Assembly (NCBI RefSeq): GCF_042678045.1 | Contig: NZ_JBHUDI010000004.1 | Location: forward strand, 1 to 64,000 | Direction: 5' to 3' | Length of the DNA: 64,000 nucleotides | Source of the DNA: Natrinema amylolyticus_A | GTDB lineage: Archaea; Halobacteriota; Halobacteria; Halobacteriales; Natrialbaceae | Shown here: positions 51,743 through 61,339 of the stretch, one piece after another | Layout: each line of letters opens with the position of its first letter | Numbering within the stretch: the stretch's first letter is position 1 | Program-made: the position numbers and the translations under genes | Notes under the pieces: generated by a model | Databases searched by the model: none | What the model saw: the letters and a program-made list of their open reading frames with translations, nothing else | What the model was told of the DNA's origin: nothing

Positions 51743-52579
51743 ATGCCGACCGACCCGTCGCCAACCCAGCGCGATCGTCGGGAACTCGTTCGATTCTACC
51801 TGCTCGATCATCGGACGCCGCTTGGCAAAGCGATCGACATCGCGCTGTTGGCGCTCAATCTCGTGTTCGTCGTCGTCTTCGTCGCGGAGACGTATCCGCT
51901 CTCGGCCGCTCTTCAGGCGACGCTCTGGCGATTCGAAGTCGCCATCGCCAGCGTGTTTCTGGTGGAGTACGTCCTGCGACTGTACGGTGCTCGGAATCGC
52001 CTCGCTGAGGCTGCCGATCCCTACACCGTTGCCGATGTACTCGCGATTCTGCCGACGTTTCTGGTGCTGGTCGTGCCGGGTGCGACGATCGCCAATGTCG
52101 GCTTCCTCCGTGCGATCCGCGTGCTTCGTGCGCTCCGGTTCTATCGGTTCACACAGGACGCGGAGTTCTTTTTCGGAACGGTCTCCGACAACGCCCTGCG
52201 CGCGCTGAAGTTGCTGTTGACGGTGCTGGTCCTGCTGTTCGTCTTCGCCGGGCTCTTCTATAGCGCCGAACACGCCGCGAATCCCGAGGTGAGCACGTTC
52301 GGCGACGCTTTCTACTACGTCGTGGTCGCGCTGTCGACGGTCGGGTTCGGTGACATCATCCCGTACACGGCCGCAGGCCGGTGGGTCACGGTGGCGGCGA
52401 TCCTGATCGGGATCATCGTCATCCCGTGGCAGGCGAGCAAGATCGTCCGCGAGTGGAGCCGCAGGGACAAAGTCGACGTCACGTGCCCGAACTGCGGGCT
52501 GTCGGCTCACGATCGGGACGCCTCCCACTGCAAGGCCTGCGGCCACGTCATCTACCAGGAGGCCGACTCGAGCGAGTGA
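51743..52579 (+). CDS. Voltage-gated potassium channel with C-terminal zinc ribbon
   Basis: The 278-residue protein is a six-helix channel subunit. S4 carries Arg123, 126, 129, 132 and 135 (LRAIRVLRALRFYRF), and the selectivity filter is Thr199-V-G-F-G-Asp204, so K+ is expected although the usual Tyr is Phe. S6 is VTVAAILIGIIVIPW. The cytoplasmic tail is a zinc ribbon, C248-P-N-C251 and C263-K-A-C266. Most bacterial Kv tails are coiled coils or RCK domains, so this tail is unusual. Confidence 0.9.
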   Translation: MPTDPSPTQRDRRELVRFYLLDHRTPLGKAIDIALLALNLVFVVVFVAETYPLSAALQATLWRFEVAIASVFLVEYVLRLYGARNRLAEAADPYTVADVLAILPTFLVLVVPGATIANVGFLRAIRVLRALRFYRFTQDAEFFFGTVSDNALRALKLLLTVLVLLFVFAGLFYSAEHAANPEVSTFGDAFYYVVVALSTVGFGDIIPYTAAGRWVTVAAILIGIIVIPWQASKIVREWSRRDKVDVTCPNCGLSAHDRDASHCKACGHVIYQEADSSE

Positions 52580-52893
52580 CTCGCCGTGGCTGGCAGCGTC
52601 TCGAGCACGCGGTCGGTCTTCGCTGTTGGTACGTCGACTGTCGATATTGGACCGTCACCAGCCGTGGGAAACGATAAGAGAAATCTGATTATCAACCAGA
52701 GAGTAATTAGCACACCCACATGTTTTCTCGATTCGATCCGCTTATCGGTCGCGAGAACCGGTCTCCGTTCGATTCTGTCCTTGGACTGCAGTCGTCGATT
52801 AGGGTATCGACGGCTGTCGAAAACGCGGACGAAAAAATATGAGTTATAGGTCTGGAGTCGAGCGTATGCAGTACCGACCCACACAAACCAATA
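52580..52893. other. Intergenic, about 315 bases
   Basis: The stretch is AT-rich compared with its flanks. AAAAAATATGAGTTATAGG (52832-52850) is a good TATA region for the following oxidoreductase gene, giving a leader of about 20-25 bases. No gene or repeat seen. Confidence 0.5.
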
Positions 52894-54285
52894 ATGTCTG
52901 GTAAATACGACCTAGTTATCGTCGGCGGCGGTATCAGTGGCGCATCCCTTCTGTACACGACCGCGAAGTTCACTGATATCGACTCGATCGCACTGATCGA
53001 GAAGGAATCGGAGATCGCAGCGATCAACTCCCACCACACCAACAACTCCCAGACCCTCCACTTCGGGGATATCGAGACCAACTACACGCTCGAGAAGGCC
53101 GAAGAGGTCAAAGAGGCTGCGGAACTCCTCGCGGGGTATCTCGAGAACCACGACCCCGACCGGGAGATGCACTCCAAGCGCAGCAAGATGGTCCTCGGTG
53201 TCGGCGACGAGGAGGTCGCAGAACTCGAGGAGCGCTACGAGGACGAAGGTTTCGGCGACCTCTTCCCGAAGCTCCGGCCGATCGGCCGCGAGGAGATCGC
53301 CGAACTCGAGCCGAAGGTCGTCGAGGGCCGCGATCCCAACAAGGAGATGCTCGCCCTGCAGACGCCCGACGGCTACGTCGTCGACTACGGCGAGACGTCG
53401 AAGTCGTTCGTCGAGCAAGCCAGCGAGGAGGCGAACGTCGACGTCTACACCGGCACGGAAGTCACGGACATCACGCCGACGCTCGACGGCTACACGATCG
53501 AGACCGACCGCGGTCGCTTCGACTGTGACGCCACCGTCGTCGCTGCCGGCTCGCACAGCCTGCAGATGGCGAAGGAACTCGGCTACGGGCAGGACAAGGT
53601 CTTGCTCCCCATCGCCGGGAGCTTCTTCCTGGCGGACACCGACGACGGCCTCCTGAACGGCAAGGTCTACACGCTCCAGATGAAGAAACTACCCTTCGCG
53701 GCCGTCCACGGCGACGCGGACGTCCACGACGGCACCATCACCCGCTTCGGGCCGACCGCGAAGCTCGTCCCGACGCTCGAGCGCGGCCGCATCTCGACGG
53801 TGAAAGACTTCCTCGACGTGTTCGGCCTGAACGCGTCGGCGTTCCTGAGTTACGGCAACATTCTCGCGGACCGCATCCTGCTGCCGTACGTGCTCCGGAA
53901 CCTCGTCTACGACGTGCCGAAAGTCGGCCGGAAACAGTTCCTCCCGCACGTCCAGAAGGTCGTCCCGACCGTCGAACTCGAGGACATCGAACGCGCGAAA
54001 GGCTACGGTGGCGTCCGCCCACAGATCGTCGACACGAAGAACAAATCGCTCGACATGGGTGAGGCCAAGATCGTCGGCGACGACATCATCTTCAACATCA
54101 CGCCGTCGCCGGGTGCCTCGACGTGTCTGAAAAACGCCATGCGGGACACCCACACCGTGCTCGACTTCCTCGGCGACGACTACGAGTTCGACGAGGAGGC
54201 GTTCCGCGAGGAGACGATCGGTCACTTCCCACGCGCCGACGACTCCGACGACCCGAAAGTGGTCGCCCCGAGCGCTGACGACTGA
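52894..54285 (+). CDS. mqo: Malate:quinone oxidoreductase-like FAD protein
   Basis: The 463-residue protein begins with the FAD loop VIVGGGISGASLLYT (8-22), then an NSHHTNNSQTLHFGDIETNY block like the Mqo substrate/FAD region. The middle has TPDGYVVDYGE. Mqo oxidises malate and passes electrons to menaquinone at the membrane. Assignment to Mqo rather than another FAD oxidase rests on these blocks and length, and is moderate. It stands alone. Confidence 0.78.
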   Translation: MSGKYDLVIVGGGISGASLLYTTAKFTDIDSIALIEKESEIAAINSHHTNNSQTLHFGDIETNYTLEKAEEVKEAAELLAGYLENHDPDREMHSKRSKMVLGVGDEEVAELEERYEDEGFGDLFPKLRPIGREEIAELEPKVVEGRDPNKEMLALQTPDGYVVDYGETSKSFVEQASEEANVDVYTGTEVTDITPTLDGYTIETDRGRFDCDATVVAAGSHSLQMAKELGYGQDKVLLPIAGSFFLADTDDGLLNGKVYTLQMKKLPFAAVHGDADVHDGTITRFGPTAKLVPTLERGRISTVKDFLDVFGLNASAFLSYGNILADRILLPYVLRNLVYDVPKVGRKQFLPHVQKVVPTVELEDIERAKGYGGVRPQIVDTKNKSLDMGEAKIVGDDIIFNITPSPGASTCLKNAMRDTHTVLDFLGDDYEFDEEAFREETIGHFPRADDSDDPKVVAPSADD

Positions 54286-54363
54286 TCGGCCAGCGCGGTT
54301 CCGTCCGTTCCATTTTCGTTCGCGGGACTCGATCGTCCCGCACTCCGATTTTCTCTTCCATCG

Positions 54364-54834
54364 CTAGGCCGTGTCCTCGCTCGAGCCTGTCCCCATCCGC
54401 TCGCTGTAATCCCAGCTATAGAACTCGTGGGGCTCGATCCGAATCCGTACCTCGTCGCGGTCGTCGTCGAGCAACCACGCGGCGAGCTCCGAGTCGGTCC
54501 CGCCGAGATACCGCTCCAGGAGCGCCCGCAGGACCGTCTTGTCGGTATCAGGCGCGAGGTCGGCGGTTCCGGTCCCTCTGACGCCGCGGTAGGGAACGTC
54601 GTTGGTCGAGACCTCGAAGGCGACCGCCGGCTCGTGCCGGAGGAAGCGAACGAGCGCTGCATCGGCGCCGGTCGCGCACTCGAGCGTGCCGTCGCGGTAG
54701 CGAAACCACAGTGCAACGAGCCACAGCGACCCGTCGGGTCGCTGGGTCGCGAGCCGGATCGGAATCGTCGCCTCGTCCAAGAAGGCCGCAACCTCGGGTT
54801 CGGTCCAGGCGCCACGGACGTCAGGGTCGGACAT
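54364..54834 (-). CDS. PPOX-class pyridoxamine phosphate oxidase-like protein
   Basis: The 156-residue protein has the split-barrel start with RLATQRPDGSLWLVALWFRY (about 27-46) and LECATGADAALVRFLRHEPAVAFEVS. It is the second PPOX-fold protein in the window; this one is longer. FMN or F420 may bind; sequence does not decide. The stop lies 78 bases from the convergent mqo stop. ATG at 54834 starts MSDPDVRGAW. Confidence 0.82.
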   Translation of the reverse strand: MSDPDVRGAWTEPEVAAFLDEATIPIRLATQRPDGSLWLVALWFRYRDGTLECATGADAALVRFLRHEPAVAFEVSTNDVPYRGVRGTGTADLAPDTDKTVLRALLERYLGGTDSELAAWLLDDDRDEVRIRIEPHEFYSWDYSERMGTGSSEDTA

Positions 54835-54888
54835 ACGCGAGATGGACGTGTCACAGCCGGAAAAAGGTCGACCCATGCGAACCGGGCG

Positions 54889-56544
54889 CTACTCGGCTTT
54901 GGGGAGCGTGACCACGAAGACTGCGCCCTCGGGGTCGTTGTCCTCGACCTGGATGTCGCCGCCGTAGGCGTCGACCAGCGTCCGGGCCAGATACAGACCG
55001 AGCCCGGTTCCGGCGCTCTCGAGACCGTGTTCGCCCTTGCCGAAGATCTCCTCTTTTTGGGCGTCGGGGATGCCGGGACCGTTGTCCGCGACGCGGACGG
55101 TGACGTCGCTCCCGTCGTCGTCCACTGAGACGGTCACCTCCGGAACCGCCTTGTCGTTGTGCTGGATGGCGTTTGTCACCAGATTCCGGAAGACGGACTC
55201 GAGCATCCCGTTTGCCAGCACAGCCGTCTCGGGCACCCTCCCTTCGATGGCGACCTCCGCGTTGGTGTACTGTGACCGGACGTCCTCGATGACGTTCGTG
55301 ATGACGGGTGACAGGAACAGTTGCTGTCGATCGGCCGCGTTCGTGAGCATCACGTCGGCCATCTCTCGTGCCGTCTCCGTCAGTTCGACCGCTTGTGACG
55401 CGCTGTCCTGGAGCGTCTCCAGATACTCCTCGCCATCACTGCCCGCCTCGACGTGGTCGGCGAGCAGGTCCCCGTAGGCGAGGACGAGCTGAAGGTCGTT
55501 GCGGATATCGTGGCGCAACACCTGGTTCAGCGTCTCGAGGTTGTCTCGCTGGGTCTCGAGGCGACGTTCGTACGCCTGGCGTTCGCGCATGTGTCCGTCG
55601 AGCGTTCGACTTAGCTGGTTGAACCCGTGCCCGATGTGCTGCCACTCGTCGGCTCCCTCGAGGGCGATTCGCGTTTGATACTCTCGATTTTCGAGCGCCT
55701 CGAAGCCGGCCAGCAATTCCTCGAGTTGGGCGAGGTTCCGCCGATAGACCCACCACCCGAATAGCGAGAGGGTACCGAGTACGAACAGGAGGGCACCGCC
55801 TTGGAGAACGGTGAGTTCTCGGCTCCGCTCCTGTATTGGGACCCGACTCTCACTGACGGTAATCGTCCAGCCGGTCTCCGAGAGCGTCGTCTGCCGCTCC
55901 ATCAGGTCGGCGTTCGGCGACGGTGTGGCCGTATAAATGCGCTCGCCGGACTGTGACTCGATCGTCAACCCCTGCCCGTCCTCGAGCGTCGACGAAAACT
56001 GTGCGAAGAAGTCCCCGTCCTCGAGGTGAAACGCCGCGTTGAGCGTGCCAACACGCGTGCCGTTCTCGTACAGCGGCGTGCTGATCGTCAGAATGTAGTT
56101 GCCGGATTCTGCTTCGATCGGCTCGCTCACGTAGGTTTCGCCGGCCATCGCGCGCTGGAAGTAGACGCGATCGCCGAAATCGCCGCCGACGGTGTCGTCC
56201 GGCCTGCCGGAGTCGGCGACGATGTTCGTCATCGTCCCGTTGGCGGCGATGACCGACGCGCCGGCGAACGACGACCGCTCGACGAACGTCTCGAGCGTCC
56301 GTCGCTGGGACGCGCTCCCGTGGCGCGTCAGTTCCGGGTTCGTCGCTCCGATCTCGGCCGTTCGCTGGAGCGCGTCGAGTTGCCCGTCGAGTTCGGACTG
56401 GACGTGCATCGTCGCTCGCTCGAGTTCCGTTTCCTCGTGCGTGTAGAGCGCGTCCTTGTGGTGTTGGAAGCCGACGACGACGGAGGCAGAGAGGACCACT
56501 GCGATAAGCGCGATGAGGAGAAGAAACAGGCGCTTGGTCTTCAT
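54889..56544 (-). CDS. Membrane sensor histidine kinase with Cache-type outer domain
   Basis: The 551-residue protein has helix 1 at about 7-25, an outer sensor of about 220 residues of double-Cache type (GDFGDRVYFQRAMAG and SGNYILTISTPLYENG), helix 2 at about 248-267, a HAMP-like segment, and a kinase core. His345 (QVLRHDIRNDL) is the phosphorylated residue; the ATP site has NLVTNAIQHND, DNGPGIPD and GTGLGLYLAR. No response regulator is adjacent. It diverges from the second kinase gene by 184 bases. Confidence 0.9.
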   Translation of the reverse strand: MKTKRLFLLLIALIAVVLSASVVVGFQHHKDALYTHEETELERATMHVQSELDGQLDALQRTAEIGATNPELTRHGSASQRRTLETFVERSSFAGASVIAANGTMTNIVADSGRPDDTVGGDFGDRVYFQRAMAGETYVSEPIEAESGNYILTISTPLYENGTRVGTLNAAFHLEDGDFFAQFSSTLEDGQGLTIESQSGERIYTATPSPNADLMERQTTLSETGWTITVSESRVPIQERSRELTVLQGGALLFVLGTLSLFGWWVYRRNLAQLEELLAGFEALENREYQTRIALEGADEWQHIGHGFNQLSRTLDGHMRERQAYERRLETQRDNLETLNQVLRHDIRNDLQLVLAYGDLLADHVEAGSDGEEYLETLQDSASQAVELTETAREMADVMLTNAADRQQLFLSPVITNVIEDVRSQYTNAEVAIEGRVPETAVLANGMLESVFRNLVTNAIQHNDKAVPEVTVSVDDDGSDVTVRVADNGPGIPDAQKEEIFGKGEHGLESAGTGLGLYLARTLVDAYGGDIQVEDNDPEGAVFVVTLPKAE

Positions 56545-56728
56545 CGAGTGTGTGTTTGGAGTTCGGACAGTGAAGGTACTGATTTTCGTCCGATGACGGG
56601 GCCTCCGATCGAACCCCGTCTGCCGATCGTCTCAATTCAACCTGACGACATTACACACCGCTTTCGGGTGCCGCCACGGACGCAGCCGATGTTCTTATAC
56701 CGACACACTGAGACGGGAGACAGTACAG

Positions 56729-58654
56729 GTGGCAGTCAGTAGCAGGGTGGCCCGGTGGCGGACGCACGCGGTCTCTCTCGTCGGCGTGACCAGTGGTCTC
56801 GGTGTGCTGTATGTCCTCCAGCTGCGGAATTTCTTGCTCTTTCATAGCCTCGTCGAACTACTCAGTATTCTCATCGCTGCGGTCGTATTTCTGATCACCT
56901 GGAACACACGTGAGGAACTGGACCGATCGTTTATCGTCATTCTCGGTATCAGTTATCTGTTCGTCAGCGGGGTCGACCTGCTCCACGTACTCGCGTACAA
57001 AGGCATGGGTGTTTTCCCCAGTGCTGGTCCGGATCTGCCGACACAGCTCTGGATCCTGGGGCGGTATCTCGAGGCGGCCTCGCTGCTGGGTGCGGGGCTC
57101 GTCGGCCTCGTCGTCGGCGAGCGAGACGACCTCGAGTGGTCTGGGAACACGCTGTCTGCCCTCGTAGCGGGCTATGTCGTCGTCGTCGGCCTCGGCCTCG
57201 GGTCGATCTTCGTCGTCGACTGGTTCCCACAGACGTACGTCGAGGGGAGTGGTCTGACGCGATTCAAGGTCGGCAGCGAATACGTGGTCATTGGTCTCTT
57301 TGCAGCCAGTCTCGGGCTCCTGTACCGCCAACGGGAGGCGTTCAACCGGCGTATCTTCCAGTTTCTCGTCGGATCGATACTGCTGACGATGGGTGCGGAG
57401 CTCGCTTTTACGTTCTACGTCGACGTCTATGGAATCTCCAACGCCGTCGGTCACTTTCTCAAGCTCGGCTCGTTCTATCTGATCTATCTGTCGGTGGTGA
57501 AGATGGGGCTTACAGAGCCTCAGAAGACGCTCTACCGGGCGCTGTCCCAGCGCGAAGCCCAGGCCCGCAAATTCAAAAAAGCGGCTGACTACTCGGGCCA
57601 CGCCGTCCTGATCACGGACCGAGACGGCACCATCCAGTACGTCAACGACGCCTGGGAAACCATGACGGGCTACTCGGCAGCCCAGGCCCACGGACGGAAT
57701 CCCCGGCTACTCAAATCCGGTGAGCACGACGCGGCCTTCTACGACGAACTGTGGTCGACGATTCTCGCGGGGGCCGTCTGGGAGGGCGAGATCGTCAACG
57801 AGCGTCGAAACGGCGACCGATACGTGATCCACCAGACGATCGCTCCGATCTTCGGGGAGGAGGGGGACATTCGGAACTTCGTCGCGATCCACGACGACAT
57901 CACCGAACGGAAGGCCTACCAGCGACGGCTGGAGACCGACCTCCACCAGAGCGTCACGCAGCTCCAGGTGCTCGCCCGTGTCCTCCGACACAACATCCGC
58001 AACGAGATGAACGTGATCGCGGGCAACGCCGAGCTGATACGAGAGCAGTCCGACGACAACGACGAGATTGTGTCGATGGCTGCCCGGATCATCGACGCGA
58101 GCGATCAATTGCTCGCCCAGGCAGACAAACAACGGGAGATCGTCCAGCTCCTGTCTGCCCCGTCGACGGCAACGATGCTCGAGCTGCCGGCGATCGTCGA
58201 CGACATCGTGAACGGGCTCGAGCAGCGCTATCCCGACGCCGAGTTCACCGTCGACGTCCCGGCCGATCTCGAACTCCGGACGCTGCCGGAACTCGAGCAG
58301 GCGATCACGGAGGTCGTCGAGAACGCCATCGTGCACGACGAGCAGGGGACACCCGAAGTGACGATCAGTGCCCGCTCCCGGGACCGCACGGTCGAAATCC
58401 GAGTGGAGGACGATGGGCCAGGGATCCCAACCGCGGAACGGCAGGTGATCGCGGGGGATGCGGAGATCGACGCCTTACTCCATAGCAACGGAATGGGGCT
58501 GTGGTTCGTCGATCACGTCGTCACGAAAGCCGGCGGGACGATTCGGTTCGAGGACGCCGACTCTCGGGGAAGTATCGTCACGCTCGTCGTTCCCCGAAAC
58601 CGGACTGTGGCCGGTCGTCCCGACCCGTCCCAGTTGACGACTCGCTCTCAGTGA
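56729..58654 (+). CDS. Histidine kinase with seven-helix (MASE3-like) input and PAS domain
   Basis: The 641-residue protein has about seven helices (15-260) of MASE3 type (including ISYLFVSGVDLLHVLAYKGMG), a PAS domain at about 285-395 (ADYSGHAVLITDRDGTIQYV), and a kinase core with His421 (VLRHNIRNEMN). The ATP part has VVENAIVHDE, DDGPGIP and GMGLWFVDHVV. The GTG at 56729 is used; there is no upstream ATG in frame before helix 1. The cognate regulator is not in the window. Confidence 0.88.
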   Translation: MAVSSRVARWRTHAVSLVGVTSGLGVLYVLQLRNFLLFHSLVELLSILIAAVVFLITWNTREELDRSFIVILGISYLFVSGVDLLHVLAYKGMGVFPSAGPDLPTQLWILGRYLEAASLLGAGLVGLVVGERDDLEWSGNTLSALVAGYVVVVGLGLGSIFVVDWFPQTYVEGSGLTRFKVGSEYVVIGLFAASLGLLYRQREAFNRRIFQFLVGSILLTMGAELAFTFYVDVYGISNAVGHFLKLGSFYLIYLSVVKMGLTEPQKTLYRALSQREAQARKFKKAADYSGHAVLITDRDGTIQYVNDAWETMTGYSAAQAHGRNPRLLKSGEHDAAFYDELWSTILAGAVWEGEIVNERRNGDRYVIHQTIAPIFGEEGDIRNFVAIHDDITERKAYQRRLETDLHQSVTQLQVLARVLRHNIRNEMNVIAGNAELIREQSDDNDEIVSMAARIIDASDQLLAQADKQREIVQLLSAPSTATMLELPAIVDDIVNGLEQRYPDAEFTVDVPADLELRTLPELEQAITEVVENAIVHDEQGTPEVTISARSRDRTVEIRVEDDGPGIPTAERQVIAGDAEIDALLHSNGMGLWFVDHVVTKAGGTIRFEDADSRGSIVTLVVPRNRTVAGRPDPSQLTTRSQ

Positions 58655-58781
58655 CCACGCTGTGTCGATCCCGTACGCTACGGCGGACGACTCCCCTCGA
58701 CGGTGTCTCGATGATTCACGGCCACCACCCGATCGTTCAACAAAAACTATAATTCAACGCGGACGAATTATCGAAAAACGA

Positions 58782-59378
58782 ATGAGTCTCTTCGGGACGG
58801 TCGTCGTCGGGTTCGGGGCTCTCCTCGTCGTCTACAGCGTCGTCCGCTATCTCGGGCACGCACAGGCGCGGCTCATGGAAGCCAACGAGCGCTGCGAGAA
58901 GACCTGGGCCGATATCGAAGTCCTCCTCGAGCGCCGCCGCAGCGAACTCGAACAACTCGTCGACCTGACCAACGAACACGTCGCGCACGAGCGGGACCTG
59001 CTCGCGGGGATCGTCGACGCTCGCGAGGGCGCGATCGAGGCCCAGTCACCCGAGGAGGCCGCCGCCGTCGCGGTCTCGCTCCGGGAGGCGACCGAGGAGG
59101 TCTACGCGCTGTCGGACGAACATCCCGAACTGGCGTCGAACGATCGGTTCGACGAACTCTCGCGATCGATCCAGCGCCTCGAGCAACGGCTGGAGGACCG
59201 CCGCGAGCAGTACAACGAGGCCGTCGCCAGCTACAACGCGTTGCTGTATACCGTTCCGGAGTCGATCTTCGCTCGCTATCATCAGCTTACCCGCCGTCAG
59301 CCGTTCGTCGCCTCCCGAGAAGCTCACGAGGGTGTCGACGTCGGCGAGCGGCTCGCGGTCGGTCCCACCGACGCATGA
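58782..59378 (+). CDS. lemA: LemA-family protein
   Basis: The 198-residue protein has one N-terminal helix (4-23) then a helical bundle with RCEKTWADIEVLLERRRSELEQL (38-60) and YNALLYTVPESIFAR near the end, the LemA signature. LemA proteins are membrane-anchored with a long outside or cytoplasmic bundle; the function is unclear. An ACTATAATTC box is about 32 bases before the ATG. The GIDE-domain gene overlaps its stop by four bases. Confidence 0.9.
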   Translation: MSLFGTVVVGFGALLVVYSVVRYLGHAQARLMEANERCEKTWADIEVLLERRRSELEQLVDLTNEHVAHERDLLAGIVDAREGAIEAQSPEEAAAVAVSLREATEEVYALSDEHPELASNDRFDELSRSIQRLEQRLEDRREQYNEAVASYNALLYTVPESIFARYHQLTRRQPFVASREAHEGVDVGERLAVGPTDA

Positions 59379-60145
59379 TCCTCGCGGTCGTGCTCTACGC
59401 CGCGCTGGTCGTCGGCTCGGGCCTGCTGGTTCTCGTTGGGATCGACACCGTCCGCTCGGGGTTCGACCGGTACGAAGAACGGGCCGCGATCGTCGACCGG
59501 CCCGTGTCGGCGCTCGAGTCGGTCGCGTTCGGGACGACCGCGCTCGTGGGGACGGCTCGGCCCGGCAGCCACGCGGTGCGTGTGCCCTTCGGCGGGCAAG
59601 AGCGAGCGGTGTGCTATCATGTTACTGTCGAGGACACGAACAAACTCGAGACGGCTCACGTCGACGAGCGGGTCGCGCCGCCGTTCGTCCTCGAGGCCGA
59701 TATCGAGGGTACTCGCGTCCGCGTCGACGCCACGGACCTGCGACTGGATCTCTCGGCGAATCGCCAGTTGGAGACGGACGTCGCCAGTCACGAGCCGCTC
59801 GATGGGGACCTCGCCTCGTTCGTCGAGGAACACGATCTTCCCTCGCAGGGACTCGAGCGCGACCGCCGCTTTGCCTACGAGTACCTCGCACCCGGCGACG
59901 AGGTGTTCGTCTACGGGCGCGCGGTACCCGACGAGGCTCGCGCGTCGGCCGACGGAAAAGCGGTCCTCGTGACCGCGCACGAGGACGGCAGCGGTCTCGT
60001 TTCGGACAAATCGCCCGACACGCTGCTCGCCGAGCGACGCCGGGTGCTCGCAAAGAACGTCTCGCTGGGCGTGCTCGAAGGTGTTATTGGTCTCGCAGCG
60101 TTTCTCTGGTTGACCGGGATCGCACAGTTCTTGCTCGGCGCCTAG
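59375..60145 (+). CDS. GIDE-domain membrane protein
   Basis: The 256-residue protein has helices at about 2-22 and 233-254 flanking an outer domain of about 200 residues. The order of blocks (VGTARPGSHAVRVPFGGQER, YEYLAPGDEVFVYGRAV) fits the GIDE domain seen in eukaryotic MUL1/MULAN between its two helices, but there is no RING finger. The GIDE and LemA genes overlap (ATGA), so the two proteins are made together. The role in archaea is unknown. Confidence 0.8.
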   Translation: MILAVVLYAALVVGSGLLVLVGIDTVRSGFDRYEERAAIVDRPVSALESVAFGTTALVGTARPGSHAVRVPFGGQERAVCYHVTVEDTNKLETAHVDERVAPPFVLEADIEGTRVRVDATDLRLDLSANRQLETDVASHEPLDGDLASFVEEHDLPSQGLERDRRFAYEYLAPGDEVFVYGRAVPDEARASADGKAVLVTAHEDGSGLVSDKSPDTLLAERRRVLAKNVSLGVLEGVIGLAAFLWLTGIAQFLLGA

Positions 60146-60146
60146 G

Positions 60147-61169
60147 TTACGACCACTCCTCGGCGGCGACGACCCGGACGGCATCGTAGAGTCCGCCGAC
60201 GATCGCTTTGATTATCCAGGCCGTGTACACGCCGAGAACGACGCTGCCTACCAGAAGCCCGACGAGCCCGGCGTCGGAAAACCCCGCGCCGAGGAACCTG
60301 TCGTGGATCGAGACGATGACGACCGACCAGCCGACGATCGCCCCGAGATAGAGAACGACGTTCGTCCAGAATGTAACGATCCGATAGCCCGTGTGGATCG
60401 GCTGGGGGATATCTCGCCGCGAGCCGGTGCCGGGGCGCGGGAGCCGCTTGACGACCGGCTCCAGCAGCGCGATGCCTTTTATCGCCGCGAGGACAACGAA
60501 GCCGACCGGAATCAGGAGGTAGTGCCACCACTTCCGCTCGTCGTGTTCGTCGCGGACCACGCTCGTATCTGACTCGTCGGGGTCGCGGACGATCCAGTCG
60601 TCCGGTTTCGGGGCTGTCGTGTCGTCCGTGAGCGCGTTCCAGCACGCTGTACAATAGCTCGCCGGGGCCGCATCGAGTTCGCGTCGGCTTTCTCCAGGGG
60701 CGACGGCACACGGGCTGTCGTCATCATCGTGAACGCGGCTCCGGAGTCCGAGCATCGTGCCGACGACCGAGAGCGTCTCCGTGGCCAGCCGCTTGCGCTC
60801 GAGCTCAGAGAGGGTAGCTCCCTCGACCAGCCGCGCCGTCGAGACGATGCCGACGGTCCCGAACTCGTATCCGACGCCGAACAGCCCCCACTGGGGCGTG
60901 TCGCCGGCAGTCTGTGTGAGCCGCCCGTCGGTGACGCCGATGGCGAGGTCGATCCCGTCGGTTTCGTCCTCGAGTTGCCGGAGATACGCCCGGACGTTTC
61001 CGGTGTCGCGATCGTTCCCGTCCGGTCGCTCGAGCGGCTGCTCGACCGGGACCGGCATTTCGAAGGTCTCGCGTAGCGTCTCGGCGACTGCAGCACACGC
61101 CGCTGACGGTGGCTCGCCGATCGGGATCACGGCAGCGTGTGGAACGTCACCGTGTGGAAAGACTACCAT
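60147..61169 (-). CDS. Degenerate archaemetzincin-like domain fused to membrane helices
   Basis: The 340-residue protein has an archaemetzincin-like part (about 15-180: AIGVTDGRLTQTAGDTPQWG, FGTVGIVSTARLVEG, LERKRLATETLSVVGTMLGL). The catalytic HExxHxxGxxHC aligns with Ser134, Val135, Thr138, Ser144 and Arg145, so all zinc ligands and the Glu are lost; a later Cys154 and the Cys173-x-x-Cys176 pair survive. Three to four helices follow (about 215-232, 266-287, 300-325). It is probably a pseudo-protease held in the membrane. Its stop lies two bases from the GIDE gene stop (convergent). Confidence 0.75.
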   Translation of the reverse strand: MVVFPHGDVPHAAVIPIGEPPSAACAAVAETLRETFEMPVPVEQPLERPDGNDRDTGNVRAYLRQLEDETDGIDLAIGVTDGRLTQTAGDTPQWGLFGVGYEFGTVGIVSTARLVEGATLSELERKRLATETLSVVGTMLGLRSRVHDDDDSPCAVAPGESRRELDAAPASYCTACWNALTDDTTAPKPDDWIVRDPDESDTSVVRDEHDERKWWHYLLIPVGFVVLAAIKGIALLEPVVKRLPRPGTGSRRDIPQPIHTGYRIVTFWTNVVLYLGAIVGWSVVIVSIHDRFLGAGFSDAGLVGLLVGSVVLGVYTAWIIKAIVGGLYDAVRVVAAEEWS

Positions 61170-61339
61170 AAGCTCAGTGACGTGTTCGAACTACTGAATA
61201 TATTTCGAAAATGCTATCGAGACGACGTTCGGTCGCCGGTCGCCGACTGACAGGCAGTCACGAAAACCTGAAATTGGAATTGAGTGCCTATTTGAGCGCG
61301 TCCGTCTACTAGCCGGTAGAGCCATCCGGCTCGCTCATC

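Noticed and set aside
61217..61262. Further copy of the 86-bp palindrome (GACTGACAGGCAGTC)
   Set aside because: Only a short stretch of one outer arm matches; the length, core and other arm are absent.
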